Assembly (NCBI GenBank): GCA_024213275.1
Contig: JANAVG010000004.1
Location: 65,759 to 129,758 of the forward strand
DNA: 64,000 bases
Source: Rossellomorea sp. BNER
Lineage (GTDB): Bacteria > Bacillota > Bacilli > Bacillales > Bacillaceae_B
Reading direction: 5' to 3'
Positions 26,847-36,411 of this stretch are shown here, in pieces (position 1 is the stretch's first letter; each line of letters opens with the position of its first letter). The notes beneath the pieces were generated by a model, which did no database searches, was not told where the DNA came from, and was given only the letters and a program-made list of their open reading frames with translations. The position numbers were made by a program, and so were the translations under genes.

Positions 26847-27476
26847 TTGGCTACAAAATTCAAAAAGAAATATCGATTCAATCCACAAAGCTTAAAGATT
26901 AAAGAGCAATTTTTTACCATATGTAACAATATCGAAGCGAATCTTCCTGACCACCCTTTTCTATTAATCGTTACGTCACTTGCGCAATCACAAAATATCG
27001 CCAATGCATCAGGCTACTTAGCCCTAGCATATTCAGAACAACGAAAGCGAGTATTGATAGTGGATGCGAATCTTTATGAACCTTCTTTACATTATGTATT
27101 TAACGTTGAAAATACTCTTGGATTTTCTGATCTACTTTTAAGTGAGCCACATATGAATACCAATAATCCAGTAAGGATAACGGATTATCTTTATTGTCTG
27201 CCAACAAGCGAATCCATTTATGAACCAACCGCTTTATTGACGATGGGATCGCTACCGACTCTTATTGACGGTTGGAAAGAAGACTTTGATGTCATTCTTT
27301 TTCATACATCAGACTACTTGGATACACCGATCCCCCAGATAACTGCAAAACTATCTGATGGAATTGTCCTTGTCATTCAGGAAGGTCGTGACAAGTTAGA
27401 AAAGATTGTGGATGTAAAAAAGCAAATCGAACAGAGCAAACATGAAGTAACAGGTACTATTATCCTTTCCTCATAA
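26847..27476 (+). CDS. CpsD/YveL-like protein with degenerate ATP-binding motifs
   Basis: Related to the BY-kinase partners of CpsC-like proteins, but probably not a kinase. The fold is recognisable from LLIVTSLAQSQ (where functional members carry a GEGKS P-loop) and from RVLIVDANLYEPSLHYVF, which keeps the Walker A' aspartate. The P-loop glycines, lysine and serine are absent. The usual DTPP of the third motif is HTSD. The C-terminus lacks a Tyr cluster. TTG start at 26847 six bases after GAGGTG; a GTG at 26838 is the alternative. The frame is intact, so the loss seems selected or tolerated; a structural role is inferred. Confidence 0.75.
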   Translation: MATKFKKKYRFNPQSLKIKEQFFTICNNIEANLPDHPFLLIVTSLAQSQNIANASGYLALAYSEQRKRVLIVDANLYEPSLHYVFNVENTLGFSDLLLSEPHMNTNNPVRITDYLYCLPTSESIYEPTALLTMGSLPTLIDGWKEDFDVILFHTSDYLDTPIPQITAKLSDGIVLVIQEGRDKLEKIVDVKKQIEQSKHEVTGTIILSS

Positions 27477-27556
27477 CCTATTCCTCCTTGTTTGGAAGTA
27501 GATGACAAGATTTCCTGCTGGTACTGATTTGATCTTATTTGTACTTATAGTTGAAC

Positions 27557-27586
27557 TTGACATCTTATTTCCATCAAACATATTAA
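27557..27586 (+). promoter_or_regulatory. Probable sigma-A promoter before the flippase gene
   Basis: TTGACA (27557-27562), 18-base spacer, TATTAA (27581-27586), 20 bases before the start codon. It may give the flippase-polymerase part of the cluster its own transcript. Confidence 0.5.
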
Positions 27587-27605
27587 AAATCGGGGAGAGA
27601 ACTAT

Positions 27606-29075
27606 GTGATAAAAAAGAACTCCATTGCAAAAAATATATTTCATTTATTTTACAGTACCGTTCTTGCGAATATTTTAAATGCAACAACGCTAATCATTTT
27701 GGCTAATTACTTCAACGCAAAAAACTATGGGATGTTTAGTGTTGCTCTCTCCCTTTCCATGGTGATGAACTTTTGCACCGATTTAGGCGTTAGTAATACA
27801 TTCCTTCGAGAGGGCTCCAAAAAAGAGAAACTGGATGCTCAATTTACTTCTTATCTAAAAATCCGATTGATCTGTTTGATATTCACGGTATTCCTTTTTA
27901 CGGTTGGAATACATATGCTTTATCAGCAACAAGAAATTCTTCATATGATTTATAGTTTATTGTTTCCGATGCTCATTGGCCTAACCATGCAAAGCATAGG
28001 GATTACTTATTTTCAATTGATGGAGCGAATGCAATTTATTGCATTCATAAAAATCATTACATCCATTGTTTTGATTATATCCATCATCCTATGTATGGCG
28101 TTAAATGTAGATGTCCATCTCGCCGCAACATTGTATGGTACTTCTTATTTAATGGGGGGTCTGTGTAGCCTTTATTTAGTAAGAAGATTTACCAAAATCG
28201 TATGGAAATCGCCTTTTCAGAAACAGTTATTGAAAAAATTAAGTCCGTTTTTATTGAGTGGCTTATTGATGATGTTAATCCCTCAAATAGGTCCATTAGT
28301 ATTAGAAAAAACATTGGCCATTACGCTTGTTGGACTCTTTGCGGTCTCCTACCGTATTCCTTCTGCCTTATACCAAATACCAGGGGTCATCGCTGGTGCG
28401 TTTTTCCCTATGTTATTTAAACAATACAATCAGGGAGATTTAAAAGAGCACGCGCGACTAAATATCCTTCAAATGAAAATCATGTCCCTAATGGGTATGG
28501 GTATGACTATTTCCATCTTCTATTTGGCTGCGTATTTGGTCACCGTTCTATTTGGAGATGAATGGGGGGATGCGGTAGAACTATTGAAAATCTTGTCCTT
28601 TATCATCGTCTTACAGGGCTTCAATATCGCCATTGCTGATGGTCTAACCACACGAGGGTTGCAGAGCCGTCGTACGATTGTTCAGTTCACAACGATCGTT
28701 TTCGGTATCATGTCTTTGTATTTCCTAAGCTTGACCTATGCAGTGGTTGGCGCCGCCTATGCAGTCGTCATCATGGAGAGTATATCATTTATTGGTTATG
28801 TCATCGCCAATCCAATTAGAAGAACAGTGATTAAAAGAGTGGTTCTTCCATACGGAACTTACTTTTCACTTTCGTTCCTTTTCGTTCACTTTTTTTTAAA
28901 CGCGTATCCCTTCATCGCCATGTGCCTTACCATCATTCTTATTTTAACGATGGTTTACCTATTGGATCAGACATTTAAGAACTTAATAGCAGATTTTTTA
29001 AGTAAGAGAAAGCAGCACAAAACCAATTACGGAACAGATGGGAGACATAAACAGTATGGAAAGATTGCTAAATAA
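27606..29075 (+). CDS. Polysaccharide flippase (Wzx/MOP superfamily)
   Basis: Translocates lipid-linked repeat units across the membrane. The 489-residue protein has 12-14 hydrophobic segments and the oligosaccharide-flippase N-terminal pattern NIFHLFYSTVLANILN followed by NYFNAKNYGMFSVALSLS. GTG start at 27606 after GGGGAGAG; the ATG two bases earlier runs straight into a stop. The 3' end overlaps the polymerase gene, so the two are coupled. Confidence 0.88.
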   Translation: MIKKNSIAKNIFHLFYSTVLANILNATTLIILANYFNAKNYGMFSVALSLSMVMNFCTDLGVSNTFLREGSKKEKLDAQFTSYLKIRLICLIFTVFLFTVGIHMLYQQQEILHMIYSLLFPMLIGLTMQSIGITYFQLMERMQFIAFIKIITSIVLIISIILCMALNVDVHLAATLYGTSYLMGGLCSLYLVRRFTKIVWKSPFQKQLLKKLSPFLLSGLLMMLIPQIGPLVLEKTLAITLVGLFAVSYRIPSALYQIPGVIAGAFFPMLFKQYNQGDLKEHARLNILQMKIMSLMGMGMTISIFYLAAYLVTVLFGDEWGDAVELLKILSFIIVLQGFNIAIADGLTTRGLQSRRTIVQFTTIVFGIMSLYFLSLTYAVVGAAYAVVIMESISFIGYVIANPIRRTVIKRVVLPYGTYFSLSFLFVHFFLNAYPFIAMCLTIILILTMVYLLDQTFKNLIADFLSKRKQHKTNYGTDGRHKQYGKIAK

Positions 29076-30276
29076 CAAAAGTACAACATGGCCAATCTTT
29101 CTTCTATTACTTTTTGTTACGCTGAGTAAATATAATTTGTCCATTGGTTTTTCATTGAAGATATACATGATTTTTCTGGCTATTGTCTTCTGTCTGTATA
29201 TCCAGGACTTTTACATTCGAAAGCTTTACGGTTATGAACTTTTATTGGTCTTCTTTTATTTCACCTATTGCCTAAGTGGTGCTTTTTCAAAATATCCCGA
29301 GTCCAGTATACGTATCATTTTAGGTGTCATTATCGTCCTTGGTTCATATTTCATCATGCGATTTATCCTAGAGCAAGTATCGATTCGGGATGTTGAACTT
29401 TCCATCGCAAATGTTGGGCTGATATTCAATGTTCTTAGTCTATTATTATACATCATTGGATTACAGGTTACAGGAGGGTCACCAACCGACAAAGAGATTA
29501 CCTCATTTGGCTTATTATTGGACAGGAATTATCCAAGGCTGATCGGCCTCTTGGAAGACCCAAACATCTTTCTTTATTATAATACGTTGTTTTTTTGCTT
29601 TTACCTAACACGCCTAAAAGGTTTAAAAAATTCAATTGGTTTCCTCCTATGTATTATTACCAACCTCCTAACGTTTTCACGGGGGGGACTTGTTGCCCTG
29701 GTGCTCGTTGTCCTTATTTACATTGTTTTAGAGGATTTGCCCAGGAAAATAAAAATGTTGATGGTTTCCTTGTTATGTCTGATTTTGTTCTATATTACCA
29801 GTACGTTCATCCAATTCGATTTCGATCAGATCATAACGAGCCGTTTTAACGACTTTTTGTCAGATGGCGGAAGTGGCCGTTTTGAATTATGGGGACTGGC
29901 CATTGACTACTTTATTTCCAATCCACTTATCGGAATCGGGGCTTTTAATTTTTCCGAGTACTATGCCTTTAAGCACAGTGAACACTTATATGTTCATAAT
30001 ACCTATTTAGAAATTTTGGCCGAATCTGGTATTACTGGTTTTCTTATGTACATTTCATTCCTACTAGCTCTTTTTATCAAACTAATAAGACATAAGTTGT
30101 ACAAATTAAAAACCTTTGTTCCATTAACATTGATTGCTTTCGCTTTTCAAATGCTATCCCTTTCCTTGATCATCAATGAAGCGTTCTTTCTCTTCTTAGC
30201 GATTGCTTTCAAATATCTTCATGAATATGAGAGGAAGGAGTTATTGAAACATACCGAAAAGGATTTCAAAGGATAA
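29056..30276 (+). CDS. O-antigen polymerase/ligase-like protein (Wzy type)
   Basis: Multispanning membrane protein joining repeat units outside the membrane. About 406 residues, 10-12 TM segments, with a large loop carrying SGRFELWGLAIDYF, NPLIGIGAF and VHNTYLEILAESGITG, the signature of the Wzy_C family. GGGAG at 29040-29044 serves ATG 29056, or ATG 29038 if longer. It overlaps the flippase end by about 20 to 38 bases. Confidence 0.87.
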   Translation: MERLLNNKSTTWPIFLLLLFVTLSKYNLSIGFSLKIYMIFLAIVFCLYIQDFYIRKLYGYELLLVFFYFTYCLSGAFSKYPESSIRIILGVIIVLGSYFIMRFILEQVSIRDVELSIANVGLIFNVLSLLLYIIGLQVTGGSPTDKEITSFGLLLDRNYPRLIGLLEDPNIFLYYNTLFFCFYLTRLKGLKNSIGFLLCIITNLLTFSRGGLVALVLVVLIYIVLEDLPRKIKMLMVSLLCLILFYITSTFIQFDFDQIITSRFNDFLSDGGSGRFELWGLAIDYFISNPLIGIGAFNFSEYYAFKHSEHLYVHNTYLEILAESGITGFLMYISFLLALFIKLIRHKLYKLKTFVPLTLIAFAFQMLSLSLIINEAFFLFLAIAFKYLHEYERKELLKHTEKDFKG

Positions 30277-30348
30277 CCTACATATCCCTTCATTGAACAA
30301 TATTTTATGTGGAATAGAACTGTACCCTAGGTGGAGGTAAGAACAAAA

Positions 30349-31398
30349 ATGAACAATATTTTACTTTTAACCGATAAACTCAAAACAGGAGGAGCTGAGA
30401 TGTATTTTTGTAAACTTGAAAACCATCTCAGGGATGAATGGTTGACTGTATATGCTGCAGCTGGTCCTGGCGAATTGTACGATCAGATCCAAAATAAACG
30501 CTATTTCATTCCGATATCTTCAAAGAATCATATAGCTAATTTATATGTATTGATGAAACAAATAGCCAGTTTAAATATTGATGTCATTCATGCCAATAGT
30601 TTAAGAATGCTACTCTATGCCATTGTCATTAAGAGGGTTTCAAGGAGAAACCTGAAACTTGTTTATACCAAACATAATATAACCATTCTTGAAAAAAAGG
30701 CACCCTTAATGTTTACTAAAATGTTAAACGATCATGTGAATCAAATCATTACGGTGAGTCATTTTGAAAAGGAAAACCTGGCACAGTTCGGAATTCGGGA
30801 TGAACGCATTCGAACAATTTACAGCGGTGTAGACATAGCCCAATTTTCCTTTCAACCAAAGAAAAAGAAAGAGACTTTCCATGTTGGAATTTTAGCCCGC
30901 TTATCAGCGGAAAAAAACCATGCACTCTTCTTGCGAATTGCGAATGAATTCAGGGATATGGATCACGTAATGTTCCACATTGCTGGCGATGGGCCCGAGC
31001 GGACATCTATCAAAAAGATGATCGATGAATTACACCTACACCATAAAGTGAAAATCCATGGGAATCTATCCGATCCATACGAATTTATATGCACCATGGA
31101 CGTGTTGCTCCTTACTTCCCTCAGAGAGGTATTTCCCATGGTCGTCCTTGAAGCAATGGCCTCCGGTACCCCGATCGTATCCGTTGATGTAGGCGGTATT
31201 AAAGAAGCAATAGTCAATCACGAAACGGGGTTCCTCATATCACAGCATTCAGAGAAAGAATTTGCCGGAAAAATAAAGCTGCTTCTCGATGATGAAAAGT
31301 TAAGACATGTGTTGGTGACCACAGCAAGGGAAAAAGTAGAACGATCCTTTTCCTTATCCAACATGATTCATTCCACATCTGAAATATATCAAGGATAA
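30349..31398 (+). CDS. Glycosyltransferase family 4 (GT-B fold)
   Basis: Cytoplasmic sugar transferase adding a residue to the lipid-linked repeat. The N-terminal acceptor domain has LKTGGAEMYF; the C-terminal donor domain begins IYSGVDIAQF. HVGILARLSAEKNH and the EX7E-type segment REVFPMVVLEAMASGTPIV follow near residue 260. 350 residues. GGAGGTAA eight bases before ATG 30349 favours it over the GTG at 30331. Donor sugar unknown. Confidence 0.9.
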   Translation: MNNILLLTDKLKTGGAEMYFCKLENHLRDEWLTVYAAAGPGELYDQIQNKRYFIPISSKNHIANLYVLMKQIASLNIDVIHANSLRMLLYAIVIKRVSRRNLKLVYTKHNITILEKKAPLMFTKMLNDHVNQIITVSHFEKENLAQFGIRDERIRTIYSGVDIAQFSFQPKKKKETFHVGILARLSAEKNHALFLRIANEFRDMDHVMFHIAGDGPERTSIKKMIDELHLHHKVKIHGNLSDPYEFICTMDVLLLTSLREVFPMVVLEAMASGTPIVSVDVGGIKEAIVNHETGFLISQHSEKEFAGKIKLLLDDEKLRHVLVTTAREKVERSFSLSNMIHSTSEIYQG

Positions 31399-31449
31399 CA
31401 GTATCTTGAAAGCTATCTTCCGAAAATGAAACGGTAAGGGGGGAAAACG

Positions 31450-32625
31450 ATGAAATTATTATATTTGGCCGCAAGACCACCTTATCCCCCACATAAGGGG
31501 GATCAGCTTATCGCATGGGAACAAATCAAACAACTAAAGAAAAGGAATTATCGAATCTATTTCATCAGCTTCATTTCCTCTTCTGAAGAAGAAGAATTAA
31601 TAATAAGAAAGCTTAGTCCGTATTGTGAAAAGATCCATCTATTAAAGTTGACAAAAAGGACCATGTTTACAAACTTGTTTAAAACGCTGATCAATTTTAA
31701 ACCCTTACAAGTCAATATGTACATTAATCGCAAAATGAAACATTCTGTTTCCAATCTGTTTAGTGAAATTCAACCTGACATTGCCCATATACAAACTCTT
31801 CGAGTCGCAGAGTATTTTATGGAAAGGGAGATACCAAAGACTGTTGATATGATCGATGCGTTGTCACTCAATATGTTCCGTCGTTCCCGGAAAGAAAAGG
31901 TTTATAAAAAGATCATCCTATTATTGGAACATTCCTTATTAAAACGGTATGAACACCATGTACTAAATGCTTACAACCAGACTTTCATCATTTCAGAAAA
32001 CGATAAAAGATATTTGAAGTCTGATACGATCGAAGTAAATCCGAACGGTACTTATATCACCCCCCAATATCTAGCAAAGTATCCGACATACAACAAAGAA
32101 AAAATTATCTTGTTCCATGGGAATATGCAGTATTATCCCAATATCGAAGCTGCCTATAACTTTGCTACTAAAGTGTGGCCGGAAATCCATGAGGAATACC
32201 CCGACTATCAATTTTATATTGTCGGAAAAGATCCGGTTAAAAAAATCAAGCAACTAAATGGTCGAGACAACGTGGTGGTAACGGGGTTTGTCGAAGACAT
32301 TTGTGAAATTTTATGTAAATCTCTGATTGGAGTCTATCCTATGATGTCAGGAACAGGGATGCAGAATAAAGTCATTGAAGCCTTATCATGCGGCCTTCCT
32401 GTTATTGCCTCTACCCTTGCATTACAAGGGATATCTGATATCAATGATGATGAGGTCATTAAATATACAACAAATGAGGAATTAAAAATTCATTTAAAAA
32501 AGTTGATGACGAGTAAGGAATTAAGAGATAGGCTTTCAGCAAATGGGCAAAGGTTTTTGAATGCCAACTATTCGTGGGAAAGCAATTGTGAAAAACTGGT
32601 CACCACTTGGAAAAATATCGTTTAA
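31450..32625 (+). CDS. Glycosyltransferase family 4 (second)
   Basis: GT-B transferase, 391 residues, opening LYLAARPPYPPHKGDQL. This N-terminal pattern is shared with transferases of several exopolysaccharide clusters. The C-terminal domain has LFHGNMQYYPNIEA, YIVGKDP and YPMMSGTGMQNKVIEALSCG, matching the donor nucleotide-sugar site. Preceded by AAGGGGGGA. It is 52 bases after the first transferase gene, so in the same operon. Specificity cannot be told. Confidence 0.88.
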   Translation: MKLLYLAARPPYPPHKGDQLIAWEQIKQLKKRNYRIYFISFISSSEEEELIIRKLSPYCEKIHLLKLTKRTMFTNLFKTLINFKPLQVNMYINRKMKHSVSNLFSEIQPDIAHIQTLRVAEYFMEREIPKTVDMIDALSLNMFRRSRKEKVYKKIILLLEHSLLKRYEHHVLNAYNQTFIISENDKRYLKSDTIEVNPNGTYITPQYLAKYPTYNKEKIILFHGNMQYYPNIEAAYNFATKVWPEIHEEYPDYQFYIVGKDPVKKIKQLNGRDNVVVTGFVEDICEILCKSLIGVYPMMSGTGMQNKVIEALSCGLPVIASTLALQGISDINDDEVIKYTTNEELKIHLKKLMTSKELRDRLSANGQRFLNANYSWESNCEKLVTTWKNIV

Positions 32626-32664
32626 ACAAATAAATATACACTTTTATAAAAAGGGTGGTTGTGT

Positions 32665-34038
32665 ATGCGTCTAGTTCTCTTATCAGGTGGTTCAGGAAAA
32701 AGACTTTGGCCTTTATCCAATGAGGCACGATCCAAACAGTTTTTGAGAGTATTAAAGGATAGGAATGGCCGGAAGGTCTCTATGGTCCAACGTATTTGGG
32801 ATCAACTATCCAAAAATGACCTCGTCGATAAATCGATTATCGCCACAAGTCTTTCTCAAGTTGAAATGATTACGAGTCAATTGGGATCGGATATCCCGAT
32901 CGTAATCGAGCCGCAAAAGCGGGATACCTTTCCAGCTATTGCGTTAGCTGCAATATATTTATATTCAGTACAGGGGTGTAGTCCTGAGGAAGTAGTGGGA
33001 ATTCTGCCGGTGGATTCATTGGTAGAAGATCCGTTTTTTCAACGGATTAAAGATTTGGAATCAGCATTGGTCCGATCCAGTGCTGAATTAGCATTGATGG
33101 GTGTGACACCTACATTTCCATCATCGAAATACGGATATATTGTACCGAAAGAAGCCAGTGGAGAATGGTTGACTGTTGATCACTTTAAGGAAAAACCTGA
33201 TGAAGAGGATGCCAAGAAATTGATTGATAATCAAGCCCTTTGGAACTGCGGAGTCTTTGCTTTTAAACTGGAATACATCCTCAACATATTAACTAATAAA
33301 GGTTTTCCAATTCAATATGATGAATTAATCAATCACTATCATGACCTTCCTAAAAACAGTTTTGATTATGAAATTCTAGAAAATGCGAAACAAATGGTCG
33401 TCCTTCCATATGAAGGGGCTTGGAAGGATCTTGGCACATGGAACACATTAACAGAAGAAATGGAAGACAACATGATTGGAAAAGGAATTATCAGTAACGA
33501 TGTAGAGCATTCCCACATTATCAATGAATTGGATATTCCCATCACTCTTATAGGCATAAGTAATGTAATCGTAGCTGCAAGTCCGGATGGCATTCTCGTG
33601 TCAGATAAAGACGCAAGTCCTCGGGTGAAAAATTTTGTGAATGAGCCCCCTAGAAGGCCGATGTATGAAGAACGCCGTTGGGGATGGTATCGTGTGCTCG
33701 AGCATACAAAATACAAGGAAGGCAATGAAGTGTTAACGAAACGTATTGGGATCAAGTCAGGGAAAAACTTAAGTTATCAAATCCACTTTAAGAGAAGCGA
33801 GTTTTGGACCATTACAAAGGGAGAAGGGGTTTTTGTTCTAAATGATCAATTGAGTCATGTTCGTGCAGGAAATGTCATTCATATTCCTTTAGCTGCAAGA
33901 CATGCCATCAAGGCGACCACTGATATGGAAATCATTGAAGTCCAATCGGGCAGTGAATTAATTGAAGAAGATATCCATCGTATTGAGCTGGATTGGGATG
34001 AAATTGAGCAACATTGTAAAAAACCATTGATGTTATAG
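32665..34038 (+). CDS. manC: Mannose-1-phosphate guanylyltransferase / mannose-6-phosphate isomerase
   Basis: Bifunctional enzyme supplying GDP-mannose. The nucleotidyltransferase domain (1-330) begins LVLLSGGSGKRLWPLS, with FKEKPDEEDA and a C-terminal left-handed helix region. The type II phosphomannose-isomerase cupin (about 340-455) shows WGWYRVLE, SYQIHFKRSEFWTITKGEG and HIPLAARHAI. ATG 32665 follows AAGGGTGG by seven bases. The first 120 residues of the cupin keep the family pattern, so both activities are plausible. It suggests mannose or fucose in the polymer. Last gene before a strong terminator. Confidence 0.9.
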   Translation: MRLVLLSGGSGKRLWPLSNEARSKQFLRVLKDRNGRKVSMVQRIWDQLSKNDLVDKSIIATSLSQVEMITSQLGSDIPIVIEPQKRDTFPAIALAAIYLYSVQGCSPEEVVGILPVDSLVEDPFFQRIKDLESALVRSSAELALMGVTPTFPSSKYGYIVPKEASGEWLTVDHFKEKPDEEDAKKLIDNQALWNCGVFAFKLEYILNILTNKGFPIQYDELINHYHDLPKNSFDYEILENAKQMVVLPYEGAWKDLGTWNTLTEEMEDNMIGKGIISNDVEHSHIINELDIPITLIGISNVIVAASPDGILVSDKDASPRVKNFVNEPPRRPMYEERRWGWYRVLEHTKYKEGNEVLTKRIGIKSGKNLSYQIHFKRSEFWTITKGEGVFVLNDQLSHVRAGNVIHIPLAARHAIKATTDMEIIEVQSGSELIEEDIHRIELDWDEIEQHCKKPLML

Positions 34039-34102
34039 ATATGGTTCTGTAACGATTATCCGTTGTTGAATTTAAAGAGGATGTCTTGCACACCACTTCT
34101 AT

Positions 34103-34153
34103 AAAAACAGCAACTTAAGTACGGGCCTGCCCGAACTCAGTTGCTGTTTTTGT
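34103..34153. terminator. Strong terminator at the end of the exopolysaccharide cluster
   Basis: AAAAACAGCAACT (34103-34115) pairs with AGTTGCTGTTTTT, with an inner CGGGC/GCCCG stem. It works on both strands and also serves the converging gene at 34164. Confidence 0.92.
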
Positions 34154-34163
34154 CAACCATCGT

Positions 34164-35051
34164 TTACAAATTGATTTTATTTCGATGTCCCCTGTCTAAA
34201 ATTCGATTATCAGGAACTGAAGGAATATATAGTGTTGTATCCATACTCTGATCTGTCAGTTCGATCACAGGGTTATCATGAGGTATGACATGTGTCTCCC
34301 AAACCATTCCATCAAATTCATTGAATTGACCACTTACCTTCAGTATCTTATTAGTTTGGGATGAAGGCTGTACCTGAATGTTTCTAAATTGATTACCACT
34401 GATCTCATTCGGTATAGTGGAATGACTATCCAATGTAATCATGTCGACGCAATCATCTAGTGATAGATTGATGAAACGATTTGCGTTGATCCATGCTAAC
34501 CCAGAAGACGGGCGATTTACGACTAACTTTAATCCTGTCTTTAAACCAGCCACTTTAATATTTTCAAAATCAATAAACGTTATTTCATGTCCTGCCCCTC
34601 CAGAATATAAGGATAACCCTATACCTTTGTGGCTTCCGAACCAATTGACGATATTGATATCCTTTACCTGAGTTCTATGCCAGGTGTTATAATATTTATA
34701 TTTACCGTCTAGGTAAATAACTTCCGAATCAAAGTTAGAATCATTGATTGCAATATAAGCCCCTTCAATAGAAGCATTCTTCTGAAGTTCAATTACTCTG
34801 AAGTTACCTTCAACGATAAACTGTGTTCCATAACCAAATAGCAACTTTACACCTTGTTTAATAACAATGGGTGAAGTGATGACGTAATCTCGATCATCTA
34901 ACATTACGGTTTTCACATTATTATTCTTAGCAAAATCGATTGCGGATTGAATGGTAAGAGAATCATTCGCTTTATTAAAATCTCTAACATATACCTTTTC
35001 TGGCACAATCCTTCCCCTACTTTCATAATGTTTACCATTACTTATAAACAC
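34164..35051 (-). CDS. Pectate-lyase-like right-handed beta-helix protein
   Basis: 295 residues. The N-terminal half has the pectate-lyase-superfamily opening, IQSAIDFAKNNNVKTVMLDD followed by YVITSPIVIKQGVKLLFGYG. Short beta-helix coils rich in Asn, Ile and Gly follow. No signal peptide is visible. The start is GTG at 35051 with only a weak ribosome binding site, and an in-frame stop lies just upstream, so an N-terminal truncation is possible. Such folds occur in polysaccharide lyases, glycosidases and phage tailspikes. Position against the exopolysaccharide cluster suggests polymer trimming or binding, but I see no catalytic residues I can name. Confidence 0.65.
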   Translation of the reverse strand: MFISNGKHYESRGRIVPEKVYVRDFNKANDSLTIQSAIDFAKNNNVKTVMLDDRDYVITSPIVIKQGVKLLFGYGTQFIVEGNFRVIELQKNASIEGAYIAINDSNFDSEVIYLDGKYKYYNTWHRTQVKDINIVNWFGSHKGIGLSLYSGGAGHEITFIDFENIKVAGLKTGLKLVVNRPSSGLAWINANRFINLSLDDCVDMITLDSHSTIPNEISGNQFRNIQVQPSSQTNKILKVSGQFNEFDGMVWETHVIPHDNPVIELTDQSMDTTLYIPSVPDNRILDRGHRNKINL

Positions 35052-35093
35052 AAAACCACTTTACCTTTAGAGGCCTTTTTCGAGTAAATCGGA

Positions 35094-35240
35094 TTAATGA
35101 TGAATGCGTGGAAGGTAAACTGGAGACACCGTTCCGATCAAAAGCATAATGATCGTACCACGATGATCTTTCGTGTATAGAAAGTAATTCATATCAAAGC
35201 CTGAATTTAACACTTTCAATAGTAATGCTTGTACTCTATC
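35094..35240 (-). pseudogene. Unidentified gene remnant (about 48 codons)
   Basis: An open minus-strand frame with natural-looking composition, including LKVLNSGFDMNYFLYTKDHR and a hydrophobic stretch, ending at a TAA at 35094-35096. It has no start or ribosome binding site and no recognised family. It lies among other fragments, so I read it as a 3' remnant. Confidence 0.3.
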
Positions 35241-35324
35241 TTATTCCATTAATTGCCTTTTGTGCCGGAAATGATTATATAGAAGGATTGTTTACTGCTC
35301 CTTCTTCTTTATAGTGTTAATTAA

Positions 35325-35456
35325 ATTATCAAGGGAATAGCTGGAGCCCTGAAATGGAATCTGGGAACAGAAGGGTATGATCCCCTTGCAGCTTATAGAG
35401 TGACTGAAGAAGGATTGATTGAAATGAGGATTCCGTGGTTATTTCGAGGATCCTAG
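35325..35456 (+). pseudogene. Remnant of a larger protein gene
   Basis: A 43-codon frame contains GALKWNLGTEGYDPLAAYRV and EMRIPWLF before a stop. The EMRIPW type of ending resembles the C-terminal sugar-binding-like part of some cell-surface proteins; I cannot name the parent. No start or ribosome binding site is present. A hairpin terminator follows at 35640. Confidence 0.35.
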
Positions 35457-35639
35457 CCAAAATGGAATCTTTTTGTTCAAGGGATGGAGTTATCTCACAA
35501 AATGAAGAATTTATATCGAAGTCATTTACTTTAAAGGAATCGACAGCTCTGCCACTAGCAATGGCCATTTGAGAGAAATGAAGGGAGCTAATCCTATCAT
35601 GTTGTGACGGGCCTTTTTGATAAATAGTAACCATTGAAG

Positions 35640-35672
35640 TTCCGAGGGGCATTAAGTCCCTCGGAATTTTTT
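35640..35672. terminator. Terminator hairpin
   Basis: TTCCGAGGG (about 35640-35648) pairs with CCCTCGGAA and is followed by a TTTTTT run. It ends the decayed transcript to its left and abuts the minus-strand fragment at 35671. Confidence 0.85.
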
Positions 35673-35842
35673 AATCGACTAGTGATGTATACAACTCTCT
35701 TAATATAGGAGTTGGAGTTATATCTAGTTTTTCCTTTAATAGAGTTTCATAATGTTGAAAGGTTTTTTTGCTTCGGTCCGCATTCCTAGCTCCGCATAAA
35801 GCTCTATTAATTGTTTGACAGTATCATCTAAGTACACAAATT
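35671..35842 (-). pseudogene. C-terminal fragment of a BTAD-type transcription regulator, frameshifted
   Basis: Read on the minus strand, one frame gives VKQLIELYAELGMRTEAKK; the next gives TFQHYETLLKEKLDITPTP and then LRELY, ending at 35671. Joined, they match the end of a bacterial transcriptional activator (BTAD/SARP) domain, a TPR-like helical module. The switch occurs in a run of seven A; eight would restore the frame. An upstream stop leaves only about 55 codons. The DNA-binding part is gone. Confidence 0.6.
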
Positions 35843-36411
35843 ATAATTTCTTTACCTTATGGGATTATGGAGTGATTATTTCTTTTTCATTCCCCGCGAG
35901 TCCTAAAAAATTAAATGAAAATAAATATGTTTTCCCCAACTAGGGGAGTCCTTAAAATATCTGTGGACATAAAAGAATCTTAATGTAATTGGAAGGTACC
36001 GGAAAAGATAAACTGTAACAGCTGAAGAAACAGGAAAAGGGCTTGGTTTTTTGAATTACTAATAGATTCAGACCTATTAATGTGTTTAAGTGAAGATCGA
36101 AATTGCACAGGAGATGGCAAAGTCCCTTTGAGAAAGTATTGATGGTGAAAGAAAGAGTCCCTGTTTTATTGGGATTTTTTTATTGTCTAGGAAATGATAA
36201 ATTTCTCGACTAGTGGATAACTATTCGTTAAAATATTCCAATAAATAGTAGAAATTTTGGTATGAGTCGACAAGGAAGCGGAATCTTCAAACTTATTTTT
36301 TTATAAGATCATGTTGATGGATTTTGGTAGTTGAATGAGACGAGATTTCCTGAACCCCACCAATCATCCTTTATCTAGACTCCTAAAATAGAAATTGGTC
36401 GATCAACATTT
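35843..36411. other. 570-base intergenic region, no gene seen
   Basis: AT-rich DNA with stops in all frames and no convincing remnant, RNA or promoter that I can identify. Confidence 0.45.
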
